Source: Bacteroidia bacterium (lineage in GTDB: Bacteria; Bacteroidota; Bacteroidia; B-17B0; Aurantibacillaceae). From it: 64,000 bases of DNA. The stretch's first letter is position 1; each line of letters opens with the position of its first letter. Shown here in pieces: positions 62,633-64,000 of this stretch. The DNA lies in contig JAEUTP010000017.1 of assembly GCA_016787705.1 (NCBI GenBank), forward strand, positions 381,511 to 445,510, in the 5' to 3' direction. The position numbers were made by a program, and so were the translations under genes. The notes beneath the pieces are model-generated. The model made no database searches. It was given only the letters and a program-made list of their open reading frames with translations, and was not told the origin of the DNA.

Positions 62633-64000
62633 TTAACTAACAATAACGTTGTTCTTTTTGTGTAAAAATAAACCTGCACCAATTGTAATTAACAATAGTA
62701 TAGAACCCACCATGGCAATAGTATTACCTGTTGTATAGGTTTTTGGTTCAAATTTAAACTCAATTTTATGTTTACCTACCGGTACTAGCATACCTCTTAA
62801 AACATAATCTACTCCGGCATACGGTTTAAGTTGCCCGTCAACATAAGCATTCCAACCTTTTGGATAATAAATCTCTGAAAAAACAGCAAATTCTTCCGCT
62901 TTTGTTTCAGTTTCGTATACAAGTTCGTTTGGTTGATAAGAAACTAATTTAATAGAGCCTTCTCCGTCATAAGTGTTTTTTAAGCCAAGTTCTTTTTTGA
63001 AATTTTCCTGGATAATAGTTTCTGTTTTTGTATTTATTTTTCCCAGTGCAACAATTTCATCATCTGCATTTGGAACAGTATATATCGTTTTTACAAACCA
63101 GGCATTACCATTTGCTTCAGGGTTTTTTAAAGGAATCTCGCCACGACCATCTCCACCTGGTAAAATTAAATATTTAGTATTAAGCATGTTTATCACATTT
63201 AACGAACTAAATAAAGCTTTAGTAGCACTATCATTAGCTAAAGCTTTTCCTGCTTCCTTGTAAAAAATATTCAACTCTTTATCAATATGAAATTCGATCA
63301 ACTCGGCATATTTTTTTAATTTGGCGCCATGGTATCCGCCAACCGATTTGTGATAATAAGAAGTAGCTGCATCGTTAAATGTACTCACCGTTAAATTTAA
63401 AACGCGGTAATCTAAAGCGGTGTCTTTTAAGATCTCCTCATCAGCGGGTGTTTTAGCAACTATGCTTTGCAAATTTTGTTCTTTGGTAACAAACGATTTA
63501 CTGTTTAAATAACGCGATGCTACGGTCCATAAATCTATTGAAATGAATAATCCCATAGCAACAAAAAATAATTCTTTTTTTAGCTTGTTGGTAAAATAAA
63601 GAAACAGTGCGCCAAACGCTAAAGCAATAAATATAAATGAACGAATTGCATCTGCGGTAAATATCGATCTGCGCGCCAATTCAATTTGCGGCATTAACTC
63701 TGCAATATAAGGTCTTACCTGGTTTTCAGGATTGCCTTGTCTTACTGCCTGCTGTATCATTTGTTCTTCTTCACCGGCGCCATGAAATGTATTTAAAGCA
63801 TCGGGCATTAAATAACATAATAAACAAAAACCACCGACTATTGCGGCCGACATTATGATTAATTTTTTAAGAGCAACTTCTTTTTTAATTAAGCGCAATT
63901 TTATTTTCTCATCCCAGTTTTTAATTTTTATAATTTCAGAAATAGTAAGTATTGCCAGTAATGGTAAGGTAAGTTCGGCAATTACCATGATCATACTTAC
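62633..64000 (-). CDS. YfhO family membrane protein, 5' part beyond window edge
   Basis: Open frame from the stop at 62633 to the last base of the window; the codons before the first ATG (63994) are still open, so the N-terminus is missing. The 455 residues seen hold membrane helices at the beginning and around residues 115-145, an extracytoplasmic domain, and FAVFSEIYYPKGWNAYVDGQ...KHKIEFKFEPKTYTTG followed by a last helix, the typical YfhO C-terminus. Family members are multi-pass proteins related to GT-C glycosyltransferases and are linked to sugar modification of cell-wall polymers. The catalytic N-terminus cannot be seen. Confidence 0.85.
   Translation of the reverse strand, partial: VSMIMVIAELTLPLLAILTISEIIKIKNWDEKIKLRLIKKEVALKKLIIMSAAIVGGFCLLCYLMPDALNTFHGAGEEEQMIQQAVRQGNPENQVRPYIAELMPQIELARRSIFTADAIRSFIFIALAFGALFLYFTNKLKKELFFVAMGLFISIDLWTVASRYLNSKSFVTKEQNLQSIVAKTPADEEILKDTALDYRVLNLTVSTFNDAATSYYHKSVGGYHGAKLKKYAELIEFHIDKELNIFYKEAGKALANDSATKALFSSLNVINMLNTKYLILPGGDGRGEIPLKNPEANGNAWFVKTIYTVPNADDEIVALGKINTKTETIIQENFKKELGLKNTYDGEGSIKLVSYQPNELVYETETKAEEFAVFSEIYYPKGWNAYVDGQLKPYAGVDYVLRGMLVPVGKHKIEFKFEPKTYTTGNTIAMVGSILLLITIGAGLFLHKKNNVIVS

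Overview
The window is chromosomal DNA of a Bacteroidota bacterium: an AT-rich, gene-dense genome. The evidence is a set of lineage markers: type IX secretion (T9SS) cargo with both kinds of C-terminal sorting domain, a GldB gliding lipoprotein, a PorT-like barrel, a fused alpha/beta 2-oxoacid dehydrogenase E1, LptE next to SecG, a heterodimeric methylmalonyl-CoA mutase, no Shine-Dalgarno pattern, and promoters with the Bacteroidota -7 box TAnnTTTG. I cannot assign a genus. No rRNA, tRNA, CRISPR array, phage or insertion sequence was found. Genes run off both edges: a secreted protein on the left and a YfhO-type membrane protein on the right.

Layout. 0-9.6 kb: a minus-strand run (secreted proteins, CWC cysteine-rich protein, leucyl aminopeptidase), then plus-strand membrane genes (fluoride channel, queuosine-precursor transporter, rhomboid protease), then a minus-strand group (MazG-like hydrolase, OmpH/Skp chaperone, membrane protein, NlpC/P60 lipoprotein). 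9.7-20 kb: fused E1 dehydrogenase and a GT-C type membrane glycosyltransferase; an OmdA-like protein, LptF/G permease, Tgt and HxpB-like phosphatase on minus; then an overlapping GT2-sigma factor-RsmG operon that uses GTG and TTG starts. 20-25.7 kb: a lipoprotein, a gingipain-family (C25) T9SS peptidase, a frameshifted small gene and aspartate kinase. 25.8-33.4 kb: secG-orf-lptE-sigma54 activator-miaB operon and topA. 33.4-37.6 kb: gldB, the PorT-like barrel, and accB-accC for fatty-acid synthesis. 37.8-42.4 kb: a putative metallopeptidase lipoprotein, a PagL-like lipid A deacylase, a rifampin ADP-ribosyltransferase (Arr) with an extra helical N-terminus, and an arsR-SRPBCC-SRPBCC operon with two visible operators. 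42.8-45.1 kb: four tandem paralogues arranged A-B-A-B, each with a Cys-motif N-terminal domain and one membrane segment. 46-49.9 kb: methylmalonyl-CoA mutase. 50-56.3 kb: a very large alpha-2-macroglobulin. 56.5-62 kb: a small secreted protein and a 1,714-residue repeat adhesin. Then thioredoxin and the YfhO fragment.

The most interesting observation is regulatory. The A-B-A-B cluster and the alpha-2-macroglobulin gene share an upstream pattern, GGAAT-N16-TCTAAAT, that starts 42-43 bases before the ATG in both cases. It resembles an ECF-sigma promoter and not the housekeeping TAnnTTTG box, so it suggests a small envelope regulon. An array of 11-bp repeats lies upstream of the A-B-A-B cluster. 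Other points of note are a possible structured RNA after topA, dispersed intergenic repeats with two copies in the window, -7 boxes so close to start codons that leaderless transcripts are likely, and a homopolymer frameshift.

Functionally the window is mostly core metabolism and envelope biogenesis: LPS transport, lipid A trimming, T9SS and gliding, periplasmic chaperone and secreted peptidases. Shared regulation is proposed only where a sequence signal supports it. All function calls come from reading motifs by eye; no database search was run.
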